A stretch of DNA of 64,000 nucleotides, taken from IMG/VR virus record IMGVR_UViG_3300013004_000041, positions 1 to 64,000 of that record. One strand, given 5' to 3'. Each line of letters begins with the position of its first letter. Position 1 is the stretch's first letter. The notes under the pieces are model-generated. The model saw only the letters and a program-made list of their open reading frames with translations. It had not been told where the DNA came from and ran no database searches. The position numbers were made by a program, and so were the translations under genes. The DNA comes from a virus. Of this stretch, positions 35,334 to 43,039 are shown piece after piece.

Positions 35334-35858
35334 TTATTGATTTATAATATCTGGCATTTGATGATAATCATAGTCAATAATAATCTTATTACCAGCATAG
35401 GTTCGGGCTGTTCCGAAATCTACTATGTCCCGTGCCTCTTCTAACTGATATATTTTGAAGTCGTGGAAGTAGAATTTACAAGACATGTCATCAAAAGTCT
35501 TGCCTTTAGTCCAGGTGTTGAGTTCTTGGGCACTTTCATCTCCACGATCTAAAAGTCTAAGAACAGCCTCCTGTATCTTAACCATTTTCAAAGTAGGTTC
35601 ACTTGCTGAAGCATAAAAATAATATAAGACCTGCTCACATTTTATATGAGGAAACGGTCCTCTACGCATTCTAAACATTCTGTCATAAACAGCCATAGCA
35701 CCACCTTCTGGAAACTGTGTTTGTAAGGTTTCTAATGTTGATGGTCCAGTAGGGAAAAATGGAATAAAGTCACCTTCTAAAACATCTTGTAGTTTTTCCT
35801 GAAGATATTTATTAATCCACAGCACTGGTGTATTTAATACTGATGTTGATTCTGTCAT
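35334..35858 (-). CDS. Tail terminator-like protein (174 aa)
   Basis: A 174-residue alpha/beta protein encoded right before the tube protein, where the tail terminator usually lies. The N-terminal helix (VLWINKYLQEKLQDVLEGDF), an aromatic strand (KCEQVLYYFYASASE) and an ending DYDYH fit the small alpha/beta terminator fold. It is joined to the previous gene by a TAATG overlap. Assigned by position and general shape. Confidence 0.65.
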   Translation of the reverse strand: MTESTSVLNTPVLWINKYLQEKLQDVLEGDFIPFFPTGPSTLETLQTQFPEGGAMAVYDRMFRMRRGPFPHIKCEQVLYYFYASASEPTLKMVKIQEAVLRLLDRGDESAQELNTWTKGKTFDDMSCKFYFHDFKIYQLEEARDIVDFGTARTYAGNKIIIDYDYHQMPDIINQ

Positions 35859-36529
35859 TATAATCCTACCCCCGCATTAGCAATCCATTGAAATCCTGTT
35901 CGAATTCCGACTGCTCTTCCACCACGCTTACCAGCATTTAGATTTTTGCTGTAGACCTTAGGATACTTTAAGTATTCCTGTAATCCACTTGCTTGTAAAA
36001 ATGATTGTCTAAAGTATACACCAAAAAAGTTATTAAGTACATTTTCAAATTGACCCTGTGTTTGTCCTCCAGGATTTTCTACTCGTACCTCTCTTGATGT
36101 ATAAACTTCTTGTCCATCTATTTCAAATCTTAATGCTTTTGCCTTAACTGGTTTTATTGTAACTCCAATGCCGTTTTCCATAATCGTTGCTTTATTATAA
36201 AACGGAACTGTTGATCCATCTTTAATCGAAGAAGATTGTCTTAGTGATGACTTAAACGTTAATCCTACATTGCTTACTGTATAACTAATATCAAATAGTC
36301 TAGCCCTTGGACTTCCTACTCTATTCCATTCATATATGTGATGTAACATTTCTGGAGATACCCTTGCGTTTGCATCAACAAACTGAGATGCTAATTCTGA
36401 TATCTTTGGTCCGAGAGACATGTATAGCGCTTTCTTTCCTCTATTTACACCTTCGATAAAACCAAAAGAATAATCGACTATCTTATTCATTTCCATTTTA
36501 AACTTTTTAGAATCAACTCTAACTAACAT
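35858..36529 (-). CDS. Neck/connector protein, HK97 gp10-like position (223 aa)
   Basis: A 223-residue basic protein with an N-terminal helix and a beta-rich middle (TVSNVGLTFKSSLRQSS). It sits between the head-closure and tail-terminator candidates and is linked to both by one-base overlaps. By synteny it is a head-tail joining protein. No motif is diagnostic. Confidence 0.6.
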   Translation of the reverse strand: MLVRVDSKKFKMEMNKIVDYSFGFIEGVNRGKKALYMSLGPKISELASQFVDANARVSPEMLHHIYEWNRVGSPRARLFDISYTVSNVGLTFKSSLRQSSSIKDGSTVPFYNKATIMENGIGVTIKPVKAKALRFEIDGQEVYTSREVRVENPGGQTQGQFENVLNNFFGVYFRQSFLQASGLQEYLKYPKVYSKNLNAGKRGGRAVGIRTGFQWIANAGVGL

Positions 36530-36978
36530 TAAACATCTACCGCCTGATTTTCAGATCTGCGAATAACTAACTTATAATATTCTGTACTGCCAAAAGGACC
36601 AACAAATGGATCTTGTGTGGCTATTTCAAATATTGTAGATTTACCTGCACGTGGTCCAGATGTTTCTAAATATATTTCATTACAGTTTTTATCTCTTATA
36701 TTTGTAATAATGACGTTAGTAATTGAATTACGAGCCTCTAAACTTGAGATACGAATATCAGTTCTAGCCCGTCCAAGTAGCACCTTGTCTTGTGTAATAT
36801 TAATATTTGGGGTTACTTCTTCTTTAAATGCAGTTCCAGCAGCAGTAAATGAGCATGCAATAACTCTATCTAAAATCCAAGTTTTCTTTACTTCTCCGTA
36901 AATGCCCTGCTCAACTATTGGGTGATATACATCTGCTTGCATTGGGAATGCGAAGTCTGGAGTTTCGCATATAACCAT
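36529..36978 (-). CDS. Head closure-like protein (149 aa)
   Basis: A 149-residue beta-barrel-like protein with many short strands, in the standard third place after the capsid. Its order with the adaptor before and connector after matches siphovirus head-tail interfaces. Overlapping TAATG junctions on both sides. Confidence 0.6.
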   Translation of the reverse strand: MVICETPDFAFPMQADVYHPIVEQGIYGEVKKTWILDRVIACSFTAAGTAFKEEVTPNINITQDKVLLGRARTDIRISSLEARNSITNVIITNIRDKNCNEIYLETSGPRAGKSTIFEIATQDPFVGPFGSTEYYKLVIRRSENQAVDV

Positions 36979-37856
36979 TACAGAACTCCGACAAATTCTA
37001 TTGGCTTGCTGTATTTATCAAGAATCTTATCTACAATTAAATTACCAGTGCCTTCAAAAACAGCCTTATCAAATTGAATTCTAAATTGATCTGTATTATA
37101 AGCACCGATGTATCTCTTATAATAATCTAACTTACCGCACTCAATATCATGTATTAACAACTCGGTTGCTCTCTTAATATCTTGTGGAACTTTGTTATAT
37201 CCTACTTCAAGAGTAATTCTATAATCCCAGCCCTTGGGAAATCCTCTTGCAGAATAATCTAATTCAACAATATCTGTTGGAGATGCTGGCAATAAAATTC
37301 GTGCTGATTCATCTCTATTGATTGCATCAGAATACTTCATTGTAATTGCAGATCCGTCCGCAATGATTTCAAAATCTGTTACTGCATTCTCTAAATCATT
37401 TATATCATAAAGCAAAACGTTATTTTCATATACCTTAATAACTTCTTTTGCATCTACCCAAATTGGAATATAGTCTACTCCAAGTCCTGTTGTTTCTAAA
37501 ACTCTTTTCTTATAATAAAACTCTACATCGCATACGGAGTCTATAATTGCTCTTGCTAATTCTTCATTATTAGCATACGCTGCGATTTCGCTTGCTGTGT
37601 TTCCATGTTCATTTGGATTTACATATGGACGAACTACATCTACATATGTATCTTCTCCATCTACCGTGATTTTATACTGAGTGTCATATTTTGAAGAAAG
37701 TGGAATTATTACTTTGCTTTCTGTACTAGAAGTAACTTCTCCAACTAATTCTGAAAAGTCCGCCATATCAACTACAGTATATTCATACTCAGTTGAAGCA
37801 TTAGAAACATCTAATGTAACTGTTAAATTATATGGCGGAACTCTCAAAATTTGCAT
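36978..37856 (-). CDS. Head-tail adaptor (292 aa)
   Basis: A 292-residue protein. An N-terminal beta domain (residues 1-80, Ig-like) precedes a helical adaptor part (ASEIAAYANNEELARAII through to YNKVPQDIKRATELLIHDI) like HK97 gp6-type adaptors that dock under the portal. The added N-terminal domain is unusual. It starts one base after the gene upstream. Confidence 0.65.
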   Translation of the reverse strand: MQILRVPPYNLTVTLDVSNASTEYEYTVVDMADFSELVGEVTSSTESKVIIPLSSKYDTQYKITVDGEDTYVDVVRPYVNPNEHGNTASEIAAYANNEELARAIIDSVCDVEFYYKKRVLETTGLGVDYIPIWVDAKEVIKVYENNVLLYDINDLENAVTDFEIIADGSAITMKYSDAINRDESARILLPASPTDIVELDYSARGFPKGWDYRITLEVGYNKVPQDIKRATELLIHDIECGKLDYYKRYIGAYNTDQFRIQFDKAVFEGTGNLIVDKILDKYSKPIEFVGVL

Positions 37857-38369
37857 TTAGCGACCAAACTCCTTGGCTACTTCTTCTGGTGTAGCAAGTC
37901 TAATATGACTACGTGTTAACCACTTTTCTGCTTGATCTGGTGTAACAATGTTATATCCACGATACACCTTGCCTACTGGACTCCAACTTACATTTTTAGT
38001 TGAGTAAAGTGCTACTGTCTTTTCTGCTTTCTTAGGTGCAGAAGCGGCAGGCTTATTTACTTTACGTGGAGTTTCAGTAACACCAATTACACCGTTAACG
38101 ACTGATCCAATTCCCTGAACTGTTTCAGAGTTTGATCTGCCGAAATCTGATGTTGTAATTGCATCTGTAGATTCTTGAGCCTCAGAAATTGATGCTTCAA
38201 GATTATTTTCTACCGCCACCTCTTCAACCTTAGTTTCTGGCATAGGAGCCTCTACAACTGGTTCTTCGACAACTGGTACTTCTACTGGTGCTTCTACTGG
38301 TGCTTCTGGAGCAACAGTATCTTCTACTGGTGCTTCATTAACTTCATTATTAAAATTATTTTCTTCCAT
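37857..38369 (-). CDS. Head protein with Glu/Pro/Val-rich disordered N-terminus (170 aa)
   Basis: A 170-residue protein. Residues 1-65 are low complexity (repeats of E, P, A, V). The C-terminal 45 residues form a compact domain (VGKVYRGYNIVTPDQAEKWL, then RLATPEEVAKEFGR). Proteins of this kind next to the capsid gene may decorate or stabilise the shell or join the neck. It has its own TGTTATAAT promoter and AGGAGGT site after the capsid terminator. Confidence 0.6.
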   Translation of the reverse strand: MEENNFNNEVNEAPVEDTVAPEAPVEAPVEVPVVEEPVVEAPMPETKVEEVAVENNLEASISEAQESTDAITTSDFGRSNSETVQGIGSVVNGVIGVTETPRKVNKPAASAPKKAEKTVALYSTKNVSWSPVGKVYRGYNIVTPDQAEKWLTRSHIRLATPEEVAKEFGR

Positions 38370-38391
38370 TATTTAACCTCCTATGTAAACT

Positions 38392-38400
38392 ATTATAACA
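38392..38400 (-). promoter_or_regulatory. Extended -10 promoter (TGTTATAAT)
   Basis: TGTTATAAT on the minus strand, just after the hairpin that follows the capsid gene and about 22 bases before the ATG at 38369; AGGAGGT lies in the leader. Confidence 0.55.
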
Positions 38401-38414
38401 GAATACTAAAGATA

Positions 38415-38447
38415 AGAGGGGGAGGAGAATTAACCCCTTCCCCCTCT
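38415..38447 (-). terminator. Terminator-type hairpin after the capsid gene
   Basis: A perfect 9-base stem (AGAGGGGGA, 38415-38423, with TCCCCCTCT, 38439-38447) and a 15-base loop, 20 bases after the capsid stop. The following T-run on the minus strand is weak (TTATCTTTAG), so it may slow rather than fully stop transcription. Confidence 0.7.
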
Positions 38448-38467
38448 CAAAAGGTACTGATTACAGA

Positions 38468-39595
38468 TTATGCATCTGCTGCAGCATCTGCCCACGCAAT
38501 TGCGTCTTCTTCTTCCCATTGAATACCGAAGCGAACGAACACAGTATATTCAATTGTGTCCTTCTTAGCAACATATTCACGGTTGACGACGATATCACGC
38601 TGGAAGCCCCATACACGGTTCTGTGGGAATGTCAAATCGACATATCCTTCAGGGTAGTAAGGAACTTCTTGGACATCAATTCCGAGGACACGAGTTGTAC
38701 GTGCTCCACCGAATGTCTGGCCTTGACCATCAAGGTATGCCTGTGTATTTGCATAGGTATTACCATTCTTACCAAGTGCTTCAGCGATTGCATCAGACAA
38801 TGTACCGTTATTCTTAACGATACCTGCGAATGCATCTGTACCTGCGTAGAACTTAAGATTGTTCTTAAGTGCACGGTACTTGCGTGGCATAGCAAGGATA
38901 ATTTCCTGCATCTTCTCTGGAGTCCATGCATTGTCAGCAACGGTAATTGCTGCTTCATGTGAGTCTCCATTGTCCTTGTGCTTCTTGATGAAGCCAGACA
39001 TAATTGAAAGGAATGGCGCTGTTGCACCATCACCATTGATAGCAAGATCCTCAATATCGTTAGCAAAAGCATTGGTCATCAAGCGAACTAGATGATCTTC
39101 CAATGCACCTCCTTCGACATTGTCTTCAAGTGCTTCAGCAGAAACTTCCCAATCAAGACGAATCTTCTTGGTTGTTAGTTCTACCTTTGAGAATGTAGCA
39201 CCAGTGTTTGTGTAATTACCAACTGCCTGAGCAGCGGCACGAATAACACGCTCACCAACATTAATCTTCTCTAATTCCATACTGTTTGCTCGCATAGTCA
39301 CACGACGACCATCTTGAGCAAGAATGGTTGCATCCCAAACATAATCGATAAAACGACGTGCTTGTTCAGGACGTAAAATTCCGCTTGCAGCATCACCCGA
39401 AGGATTTACGGCATTAGGACCAGTGGTTACTCCAAAGTTAGCATTTGGGATGTTACCAAGTGTGTCTGCACCTGGATCTGTTACACCACCAACACCACCT
39501 GAAGCAAAAGCGCCTTGACCTTGATAAAGACCTGGTGCTGTTCCGCCTAGTTCGCCAGTTTCTCCTGGCTGGTTTTTCTTAATCTCTTCCGACAT
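38468..39595 (-). CDS. Major capsid protein (HK97 fold)
   Basis: A 375-residue capsid protein. The first about 70 residues are Gly/Pro-rich and disordered. The rest has the HK97-like order: long helix (RPEQARRFIDYVW), E-loop region (KIRLDWEVSAEALEDNVEGG), a P-domain helix (DIEDLAINGDG), and a late region LGIDVQEVPYYPEGYVDL typical of phage capsids. It has a near-perfect TAGGAGGTGA ribosome site, lies after the protease gene, and is followed by a hairpin. Confidence 0.9.
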   Translation of the reverse strand: MSEEIKKNQPGETGELGGTAPGLYQGQGAFASGGVGGVTDPGADTLGNIPNANFGVTTGPNAVNPSGDAASGILRPEQARRFIDYVWDATILAQDGRRVTMRANSMELEKINVGERVIRAAAQAVGNYTNTGATFSKVELTTKKIRLDWEVSAEALEDNVEGGALEDHLVRLMTNAFANDIEDLAINGDGATAPFLSIMSGFIKKHKDNGDSHEAAITVADNAWTPEKMQEIILAMPRKYRALKNNLKFYAGTDAFAGIVKNNGTLSDAIAEALGKNGNTYANTQAYLDGQGQTFGGARTTRVLGIDVQEVPYYPEGYVDLTFPQNRVWGFQRDIVVNREYVAKKDTIEYTVFVRFGIQWEEEDAIAWADAAADA

Positions 39596-39618
39596 ATTGT
39601 CACCTCCTAAGTGATTAC

Positions 39619-40953
39619 TTAATTAAATAAGTCGGCTGTTTTGAGGAAACGTCCGCCCCATAGGGATTTTTCAACCATTTCTGGTTGTTCCTGTACGATC
39701 TCGCCTAGATCGCCAGACTTTCGGAAAGCAGTATCTGCTTCTACTGCGTCTACTCTCTTTCCAAATTTATTAACTTGTTCTGTTGTTGCAGCAATGTCTT
39801 TGGCGACTGCATCAAGTGAACTTTTTACTGTTTCTGTATCAACCTTTGTAGACTTAAGCATTTCTACTTCTGCCTGCAAAGACTTTACAGTTTCAACTAA
39901 ATCGCTAAAGGCTGATGTGATTGTATTCTTGATTTCTGCAACTGCGTCAACAATTGCTTCATCTGATTTAGATACTTCTGTAGCAACCTCTGCTGCTGGT
40001 GCTTCAACTGATTCCTCAGCCTTTGCAACTTCTTCTGCTGCAGCCTCTTCAGACTTTTCAACAGTTTCTTCTGCTACGACAGTCTCTTCAGACTTTTCAG
40101 TAACTTCTGCAACAGGAGCCTCAACTACGGCATCTGCCTCTGGAGCGATTTCTTCTGACTTAATAACTTCGACTGAATCATCAGCCTTTGTCTTTTTTGC
40201 CATAGGATCTTCCTCCTTGTTAATCTTAGCATCAATGCCTTTAGCACTATCTACTAAGAATTTGATTATATCCATTTTTTCATTATCCGTTTTTTCAACG
40301 AACCCTATATTTTTCATTTCGTTTCCAGTAGTTGGACTAACGACTGTTTCTTCTTCTGATACCATAACTAATCCAGACTCTTCATCATAAAAAACATTTT
40401 CAAGTGCTACATCTGCACCCTTAACAATTTCAACACCGTCAACTTTTTCTACATGCATAATATTTGCAAATTGATTTGCTGGAGAATCTACAAGAGATAA
40501 CTCTACAAGATCATAATCTTTAATAATTCTAATTGTGGAATCTGACTTCTCATCATAACCATCATCCCACTTATTCATACGACCACCAATAGAAAATCCT
40601 GTTAGTGTACCGTCCAAAACTTTTTCCCATGTATCTTGTGCACCTTTTGAAACATATGCTGAAACAAAAACTCCAGAATAAAATTTCTTTGTCTCTGGAT
40701 CGAAATATCTATCTTCTTTAAAATTAACCATCTTGCCAACTGCTAGTGGTTGATGCATTTCACGAATGTTTCCACGAAACTTTGAAAAGGCTTTCATGGA
40801 TGCATCTGATGTAACAATATCTCCTTGCTTATCAAGGTTATCAAGGGATGCAAATCCTGAGACGATACGTCTCTCTTTATCTACCTTCGCAAAAGGAAGG
40901 GAAAGGCGAACATTCTCGCCCTCTGTATTCCAATGGGCTTTTGATATAGTCAT
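39619..40953 (-). CDS. Capsid maturation protease fused to scaffold
   Basis: A 444-residue protein. Residues 1-170 are an S78-like prohead serine protease: H67 in REMHQPLAVGK, S121 in TGFSIGGRM, and an acidic residue in DLVELSLVDSPAN. Residues 180-440 are acidic, Val/Glu/Ala-rich and coiled-coil (about 330-400), the scaffold part that the protease removes after shell assembly. It lies between portal and capsid. The ATG follows a TATAAT by 10 bases without a ribosome site, so its leader is 3-4 bases at most. Confidence 0.85.
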   Translation of the reverse strand: MTISKAHWNTEGENVRLSLPFAKVDKERRIVSGFASLDNLDKQGDIVTSDASMKAFSKFRGNIREMHQPLAVGKMVNFKEDRYFDPETKKFYSGVFVSAYVSKGAQDTWEKVLDGTLTGFSIGGRMNKWDDGYDEKSDSTIRIIKDYDLVELSLVDSPANQFANIMHVEKVDGVEIVKGADVALENVFYDEESGLVMVSEEETVVSPTTGNEMKNIGFVEKTDNEKMDIIKFLVDSAKGIDAKINKEEDPMAKKTKADDSVEVIKSEEIAPEADAVVEAPVAEVTEKSEETVVAEETVEKSEEAAAEEVAKAEESVEAPAAEVATEVSKSDEAIVDAVAEIKNTITSAFSDLVETVKSLQAEVEMLKSTKVDTETVKSSLDAVAKDIAATTEQVNKFGKRVDAVEADTAFRKSGDLGEIVQEQPEMVEKSLWGGRFLKTADLFN

Positions 40954-40963
40954 ACTAGTATAT

Positions 40964-40969
40964 ATTATA
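40964..40969 (-). promoter_or_regulatory. -10 promoter, near-leaderless, before the protease gene
   Basis: TATAAT on the minus strand ending 10 bases before the ATG at 40953. There is no ribosome site in the interval. The DnaA-box-like repeats at 40987-41018 lie just upstream, where an activator would bind. Confidence 0.5.
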
Positions 40970-40986
40970 GAGCCTTTTTATATAAA

Positions 40987-41018
40987 TGTGGAAAAACTGT
41001 GGAAAACTATGTGGATGA
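40987..41018 (-). promoter_or_regulatory. Three DnaA-box-like repeats between portal and protease
   Basis: On the minus strand: TCATCCACA (41010-41018), TTTTCCACA (40998-41006) and TTTTCCACA (40987-40995), spaced 12 and 11 bases, about one helix turn. Two match the relaxed DnaA consensus TT(A/T)TNCACA; the third has one mismatch. The first lies in the last codons of the portal gene. An A/T-rich stretch follows. They could be an origin element, a DnaA-responsive promoter, or sites for a phage factor. Confidence 0.5.
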
Positions 41019-42608
41019 ACGGCCTTCACCCTTTGGGTTTCTACCACTAATTGTGGCAGCACCGTCAGACTGATTGTTCATTCGTTCTCCGTCCCTTGCC
41101 CTATCAGCATTATCATTTGCTGCTTGTTCTGGCTTAGGATTAAAAGGCTCGTCTCCTCCTTCCCTTTGTGGGAGGCCAAGGATTGATCTAGCCTCATTTG
41201 GAAGCATAACCTGTGTCTTTATATATCTTTCTACAATCTGAGATTGAGCAATTTCGTCTGTTAAAGTTAGTTCATTAAACTTTAATACTAGAACGTCCGT
41301 CTTTTCTTTAACTATCTTATTTATAATTTTTTCTAATTCTCTTTGTGCTGGTCTTGCAACCTGCTCTTTAAATGTACGGTCTTGAGCCATCGCTGCTGCT
41401 ATTGAGCCAGCGTCACCTCCACCAATCTTTGACAATGGAACTTGGTGAGCAATTAAGACATCGTCTCTATTTTGTTTGCGATATCTTTCAAATGATCCTT
41501 CTTGGACACCATTTTCAATCGGTTCCATTTTAAACTCAACCTTGTTGGTATCTGAATCACCAGGGAGTGGGATATAAAGCGTTCTATGAGATTGACCCTT
41601 AAGTCCCGTTTGCAAAAATCTAAACATTTTATCTTCTGCGTCAGCCGAAAGTTTAGCACCCTTTAACGTCACAACATAACGAGGGACAGCCTTATTGCTA
41701 AAGTAGTCAATGTTATATTGCGACGCTAACTGGTCTCCATGGAGCGATGTTATTGCCGACATGATATCTGGAACACCATAAAAAGTATTTAAAGGCGAAT
41801 ACTGTTTAAAGTGAATAATCTCGTTAGGTCTTGGATCGTCCGTAACTGGATTATTGTTTTTTGCTCCAAAATTTCTAAAGTATACAACTTTACTTCCAAT
41901 GATTTGAACATACCCATCACGTAATCTACGAACACGCATTGTGGTTGCAGGAATGTGTCCGATGTATCCAATTTCTCCACGAGTTGTTCTACCAACTTCT
42001 AAGAAACCGTTTCCTACTGCCTGAACATCTGTATATACTTTCATCATTGTTGTTGTAAAAGAATCATCATCATTTAATGATTCAATCCATTCATGCATTT
42101 CAATTTTTGCACGTTCAATTCTATTTCTTGCTCTTCCTACTTGATCTTTATCTTTATTAGATTCAAGTCGTAACATTGTGCTTGGAGATACTTCAAAGTC
42201 ATACCCAAGTCCTACAATATTTTCTACCTTTGCGTCAATCGCTGCGTGGTTTGCAAAAGATGTATCATAATAATTTGCAAGTTCGTAAACATTCCATGGT
42301 GGTGTGATTACATCAAATAGTCCGTATCCATTTCTGTATACCGTTCCAGGATTAATTTCTTTTGACTTTGCATCTCCTAAGCCATGCTGCTCTGCTCTTG
42401 CACTATCAATATATCCCTGACTTGGGTTATTAGCAGTTGCTTTTTCAACAACTCTGTTAGTTCTTCTTTTAAAATTATTATCAATACCAGAATAGGACTT
42501 TAATTCTGTCCAAGACTTGTTAAATGGATCTGCAGATTTAAATGCATCGTTTTGATTGATTGGCTCATCAATTCTTGCGCCGAGCACATATTCTCTTTCT
42601 TCTGACAT
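41007..42608 (-). CDS. Portal protein
   Basis: A 533-residue portal. It has the expected order: N-terminal disordered part, a core with EMHEW-type helices and ERYIKTQ, the segment YNIDYFSNKAVPRYVVTL followed by the stem-region helix (SADAEDKMFRFLQTGL), and FKEQVARPAQRELEKIINK, then a Gly/Asn-rich tail. It forms the dodecameric ring through which DNA enters and on which the tail docks. It directly precedes the protease, as usual. The stop is TAG. Confidence 0.9.
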   Translation of the reverse strand: MSEEREYVLGARIDEPINQNDAFKSADPFNKSWTELKSYSGIDNNFKRRTNRVVEKATANNPSQGYIDSARAEQHGLGDAKSKEINPGTVYRNGYGLFDVITPPWNVYELANYYDTSFANHAAIDAKVENIVGLGYDFEVSPSTMLRLESNKDKDQVGRARNRIERAKIEMHEWIESLNDDDSFTTTMMKVYTDVQAVGNGFLEVGRTTRGEIGYIGHIPATTMRVRRLRDGYVQIIGSKVVYFRNFGAKNNNPVTDDPRPNEIIHFKQYSPLNTFYGVPDIMSAITSLHGDQLASQYNIDYFSNKAVPRYVVTLKGAKLSADAEDKMFRFLQTGLKGQSHRTLYIPLPGDSDTNKVEFKMEPIENGVQEGSFERYRKQNRDDVLIAHQVPLSKIGGGDAGSIAAAMAQDRTFKEQVARPAQRELEKIINKIVKEKTDVLVLKFNELTLTDEIAQSQIVERYIKTQVMLPNEARSILGLPQREGGDEPFNPKPEQAANDNADRARDGERMNNQSDGAATISGRNPKGEGRSST

Positions 42609-43012
42609 TATTCTTCGTCTCCATACTTTGCAATAGTATCCTTGGCTGCTTGTACTGCTCCAAGGTCGTTAAGGTTAGGTATAAGTCCAGCCTTCATTCT
42701 ATCTACTTGCTCTGAGTATTCTTCATCAGTTACTCTACCCATACCAGCAAAAAAGTATGGCTCTCCATCTGGCTCTCCATAGTATGCTGCTGCCTGCTTT
42801 AATTCTGCGATTCTTCCAAGATCACCCTTCATTGATGGAATATTTAATATGTTTCCATTTCCATCAGTAAACCATTTGCCATTAGACTTTTTCCAAACAT
42901 AGATTCCCCAGTCATAGTTTTTATCTATTAGAGTTACCTTAGTTTCGCCTATCTGTCCAGGCATTCTGGGCTTACCGTTTTTGTCAAAAAGTGACTGATC
43001 TTTGTTTTTCAT
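42608..43012 (-). CDS. Unknown 134-aa protein before the portal, leaderless
   Basis: I take the ATG at 43012 (134 residues) over a GTG two codons upstream, because TGGTATACT ends 7 bases before it, fitting a leaderless mRNA. The protein has a beta-rich N-terminal half (KVTLIDKNYDWGIYVWKKSNG) and a helical acidic C-terminus. It overlaps the portal start by one base. No family recognised; by position, possibly a head or packaging accessory. Confidence 0.6.
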   Translation of the reverse strand: MKNKDQSLFDKNGKPRMPGQIGETKVTLIDKNYDWGIYVWKKSNGKWFTDGNGNILNIPSMKGDLGRIAELKQAAAYYGEPDGEPYFFAGMGRVTDEEYSEQVDRMKAGLIPNLNDLGAVQAAKDTIAKYGDEE

Positions 43013-43017
43013 AACCA

Positions 43018-43039
43018 CCAGTATACCATATTATACTGG
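43018..43039 (-). promoter_or_regulatory. Palindrome overlapping an extended -10 (operator-promoter)
   Basis: A perfect inverted repeat with 8-base arms (CCAGTATA and TATACTGG) around a 6-base centre. It contains TGGTATACT (43020-43028), positioned for a leaderless start at 43012, and a second TATAAT (43030-43035). A dimeric regulator bound here would block the promoter of the portal unit. It also overlaps the last codons of the upstream 1241-residue gene. Confidence 0.5.

Noticed and set aside
38519-38962. Plus-strand Cys/Ile-rich frame opposite the capsid gene
   Set aside because: Composition is that of an antisense shadow; the capsid frame has full family features.
39641-40390. Plus-strand Ser/Thr-rich frame opposite the scaffold
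   Set aside because: It mirrors the Glu/Val/Ala-rich scaffold codons and has no start signal.
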